A DNA stretch of 64,000 nt from Casuarina equisetifolia (taxonomy: Eukaryota > Streptophyta > Magnoliopsida > Fagales > Casuarinaceae): NCBI GenBank assembly GCA_028551475.1, contig CM052358.1, forward strand, positions 27,988,853-28,052,852, written 5' to 3'. The notes under the pieces were generated by a model. It was not told where the DNA came from, made no database searches, and was given only the letters and a program-made list of their open reading frames with translations. The position numbers and the translations under genes are program-made. Below are positions 60,898 through 64,000 of the stretch, in pieces (position 1 is the first letter of the stretch; the number at the start of each line of letters is the position of its first letter).

Positions 60898-61787
60898 GTA
60901 CGTCTCCTTCCTACTTTCCTCGTAAGATTCGTCAAACCTAGAAGTTTCCAGGAAGACGGAAGGGAAGGACAATGTTGACTAAACTATCACATACCTTCAA
61001 GCATTGTGCGTTTACTTCATAGATTCACTCCTTTAAATTCAGTGTCGCGTGTCTTTGCATTCCGATCATAATATCTGAGTTCAGGGTGTGTGCCTTCTCT
61101 ATAGTTGCTTTTAACTTCATTTTGGCATTTATAGAAGTAGTACAAGTGAGGAGGTACTCTGAAATGCACTTTTGATTTAAGTTTGCTGGTTTTTGTCCAC
61201 CAATCAAGATTTGTAGGGGATCCAAGCACCGTGTTTTCCCGTACTTGATCGACTTGGTTTTTCCGTGCTTGTGTCTATTCTGTTCAGTATAAATAAATAC
61301 ATAAATACATAAATACATATATAAGATGGTAATTCTTTGCACAATGGGATCTTCCGCAAGGTTTTCTAGTTGATTAACAGCATGTCGACCTCTACGTGCA
61401 GCTTTCACACCCACACAATATATATTAATGGATTCATTATCGAGTTGCACTTTGGCATTGCGTGTGGCTTCCTTCCCTTTTCTCTTTCTTTTTCTTTTTA
61501 TATATTTTTCCTCCTATTAGTGAATAATATCATTATCTGTGTAAGATTTATGTTGATGTGAAAATATTTCGCTTATACACAATAGCTCCCCTCATATATC
61601 CTCTCATATTCAGACATGCATAAAGTCAAATATAGGGTTAATCGTAAGACATGTCTGAGGTAATTTTGTGCATGCCACTATGGGTTAAAGGCAAAAACAT
61701 ATGTTAAGTTCCAAGCTCGAGATACAATCGATCCTCCTATGGGTCATAGAAGGATAAGTTTGTTTAATCCTCCTCGTGTTCTACCAG

Positions 61788-62847
61788 GGATATGGAGGGA
61801 GAGCACAGAGGAGAGAGAGAAGCCAATGCACGAGGCAGCAGATTTGTCTTACCAGAAGATGGGTACGAATGGAAGAAGTATGGGCAAAAGTTCATAAAAA
61901 ATATAAGCAAAAACAGTTAAAGAATGTATTCTCTTTATATGTAAGGTCATCTTATTATGATATACATCATGTAAAAAAGTACTCACCTTAGATCTATTTT
62001 AATGCATGTACTTAGAAATTACTTCAAGTGCCGAAGAAGTAATTGTTTTGCACGGAAGAGAGCTGAGTGGTCAACCTTGGAGCCCGAAAGTATCCGAGTA
62101 GTGTATGCGGGGGTGCACAATTATGCCTTACCAGCAGCAGAATCTGGCTCCCTCCGATCACCGAATCCATCTTGGAGTGTCAACCAATATGACTTGTGGA
62201 CACAAGTTTTTGAAAATCGATGCGAAAACAAAGCTGAACCTTTTGCTCCTGCAACATTTACAGCGGGAGCCTATCTTGTTCCGTTGTTTTTCCTGGCACG
62301 TCCCGCAAGCGTTCGTGCGTTTCCTCATGATTTCCCTCCATGTGAATTACCGCAAGCTACCACGATTGTGCCTCCATTTGAATTCCCGCAAGCTGCCGCG
62401 ATGATGCCTCCATGCGAGTTCCCGCAAGCTCCCTTCAATATGATTTTTGCCGAGCCGGTTTCACCCGTTTTCCCAAAATATGATTCCACAAGTGACTTTA
62501 TGACGGATTTGCAGACAGATCATGGCCTGCACGCTGATCATGTTCTTCATTCTTACATCCCTCCTAAATCCCATGCATGGGAAACTAATTTTCCCAATAT
62601 GACTATGAATGGTGCCAACAGAGCTGCTGGTGATGCGGCTGCTACGTCTGAAGATCCCTCCAACGTAGATGTGGCTGCTACGACTGCAGCTCACTCCTAT
62701 ATTTCTGCTTATGGTCATTTCCAGCATGGGTCCAGCTCGAGTGCGGGCAAGGAAGAATCAACGGCTCAAATTCATTTTCCAGCGACAAGACCATTCACTG
62801 GGTGTAACGGTATTTATGCACATGCAAGTGGCGAGGGAATCGTTTAA
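61788..62847 (+). CDS. WRKY gene copy 3, two 3' exons, probably decaying
   Basis: Exon 2 (61788-61916, 129 nt, same length as in copy 2) reads LPEDGYEWKKYGQKFIKNI, a WKKYGQK variant. Exon 3 (62016-62847) reads NYFKCRRSNC, then ends the finger HNY, so the second zinc-binding His is Tyr. The intron sits at the R-type position but the base pair after the exon is TT, not GT, and an in-frame TAA follows at once; the nearest GT would shift the frame. After the finger, exon 3 stays open for about 230 more codons. These are GC-rich, with three PP(C/F)E(F/L)PQA repeats and Ala- and Ser-rich stretches. The open C-terminal half suggests recent function; the splice and finger defects argue against DNA binding now. 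No start codon is assigned. Confidence 0.65.
62298..62435 (+). repeat. In-frame peptide repeat PP(C/F)E(F/L)PQA in WRKY copy 3
   Basis: Three units of roughly 36-39 bases encode PPCELPQA, PPFEFPQA and PPCEFPQA, separated by short TTIV/AAMM spacers. The frame is kept, so the repeats arose in coding sequence. Their function is unknown. Confidence 0.75.
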
Positions 62848-64000
62848 CCAACTCGCAAGCGGCAGTCCATACAGAGAACCTGCAGCCAATTGGCATTGGA
62901 CCGTATGCCTATATAATGTAATCGTTAACTGTGTTTTCTGTGTAAAAAATCACAGCTAGCTATTCGTATCTCCTAGTTACATAATGAGAAGCAGTGGTTC
63001 ATCTGTCTTAAGCCATTCTCTTAGGTCAATTTCTGTTTTTCTTCTCGATTAGCTTTTCCTCATGATAAGGAGCAAGTTTTTGGTGATCGATTGGTTTCTT
63101 CTCACGATAATGACAATTGAAATCCTAATTTTAATTTAAAAAAACTAACTTTATAGAAAGTCTTCCACTTAAGAAAAATGGAGGTATTTATTTTTTGTCC
63201 AGGCATTCCTATTGGAAGATGATTCGAGATTGTTCATATGTTTGACATTTCCAAGAAATATTATCCTTTTTCTAGTCATGTTATGTTCCAAACTTTAATA
63301 TCATGAATCATGATGAAGACTTGTGTTTTTTATGCATATGTAGTTGGTTCAAAAGCTTGAAATGCCTTATAAAGTGGCTTATAGAACACAAATTATTATG
63401 CAAAGCTTTAAGCTAGCTTATCTCACACAAATCTAGATTAATCCTTTGAGTAATTCTAGGCTGAAAGAAATTAGGAGATATTGCAACCTAATTCCTTTGC
63501 TGGAAGATTAATTTCCATTAGCATTTCACTTGTCACTTTTTGCCTTCGAAATAACAACAAACTTTGTATGATGACCGTGGATGATAATGAAAGTAAAAGA
63601 TGTATGCAACTAATCTTGACCAAATCGGATAACTAAAACATCAAAATGACAAAAACTAAAGTATATCAAGTGTTTATTTCTAACATATGTTTAGTGGTTA
63701 GAAACCCTAAACTAATATAGGTTTCTTCTTATCGTAATAGGAAAGCATTATAGTTTTAACCTAAAATTATTGTCTACATAGGCTTTGGATCGTGTACCTA
63801 TTCAAGAACCAAAGGTTAGGTCATTTCCAGGTTGTTGATCCTAAACTTTCATTTTCACTCGAAGGGTCTGATTTTCATTAAAGCGTTATTGTTAAAGTAA
63901 AGATGTCACCAAGGATTTGAAGTATTTTGTAGTTAATCAACTTTAAAATGTTAAAATATTTATTGCTTTCTTAAAATCAACTAATAGAAAACATTCAAAT
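62848..64000. other. 3' flank of WRKY copy 3
   Basis: Non-coding. From 63050 on it matches the 3' flanks at 2310-3250 and 47560-48500. Nothing else is recognised up to the window end. Confidence 0.6.

Larger units (their letters stand above)
60111..64000 (+). repeat. WRKY block, copy carrying the long WRKY exon
   Basis: Follows the WRKY blocks at 1 and 45464 throughout, including the CT-rich leader (60710-60800), intron landmarks and the 3' flank from 63050 (GAGCAAGTTTTTGG) to the window end. It is more diverged from copies 1 and 2 than they are from each other, and keeps an ~830-base segment (about 62220-63050) they lack. Confidence 0.8.

Overview
This window is AT-rich nuclear DNA from a flowering plant, probably a woody eudicot or magnoliid; the species cannot be named from the sequence. 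The evidence is WRKY-type transcription factor exons with the plant-specific R-type intron, plant L1-type LINEs with a CCHC knuckle in ORF1, and plant Copia and Gypsy LTR remnants. Intergenic DNA and mobile elements make up nearly everything. I find one host gene with a complete DNA-binding domain (a short WRKY gene at 45995-47614) and no certain RNA gene.

Layout. (1) 1-11100 and 40900-64000 are built from copies of the same duplicated blocks. A WRKY block of about 4-5 kb occurs at 1-4920, at 45464-49900, truncated at 52936-55520, and from 60110 to the window end. A second block (8160-9360, 51040-52290, 55600-56782) carries an unrecognised GC-richer module (called M here) and the 3' end of a Copia element. 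Two copies of this second block continue into a shared LTR. (2) 11100-14480 is a tandem array of roughly 635-bp units made from WRKY 5' flanking DNA. (3) 15100-40270 is a nest of retroelements. A gag-bearing Gypsy fossil (16425-30036) is interrupted by LINE A (17172-24164, minus strand), which is itself interrupted by a solo LTR (17488-18784). Next to it a Copia fossil (30956-40273) is interrupted by another solo LTR (31212-33197) and by LINE B (34460-40174, plus strand). Target-site duplications of 14, 5, 5 and 15 bp fix the order of insertion. (4) 43222-45458 is a non-autonomous LTR element with both LTRs and a 5-bp duplication (GTAAC), sitting directly upstream of the second WRKY block.

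The WRKY copies have decayed in different ways. Copy 1 is a clear pseudogene. Copy 2 keeps WRKYGQK, a full C-X4-C-X23-H-X-H finger and canonical splice sites, but has lost the long C-terminal region. Copy 3 keeps that C-terminal region (an open 3' exon of about 277 codons) but has WKKYGQK, a His-to-Tyr change at a zinc ligand, no GT donor at the R-type intron, and a stop in its exon-1-like segment. A 56-nt exon-1-like segment recurs in five places, in three of them without any WRKY exon downstream or with a broken one.

All similarities were judged by eye. Boundaries given as approximate should be read as plus or minus a few tens of bases.
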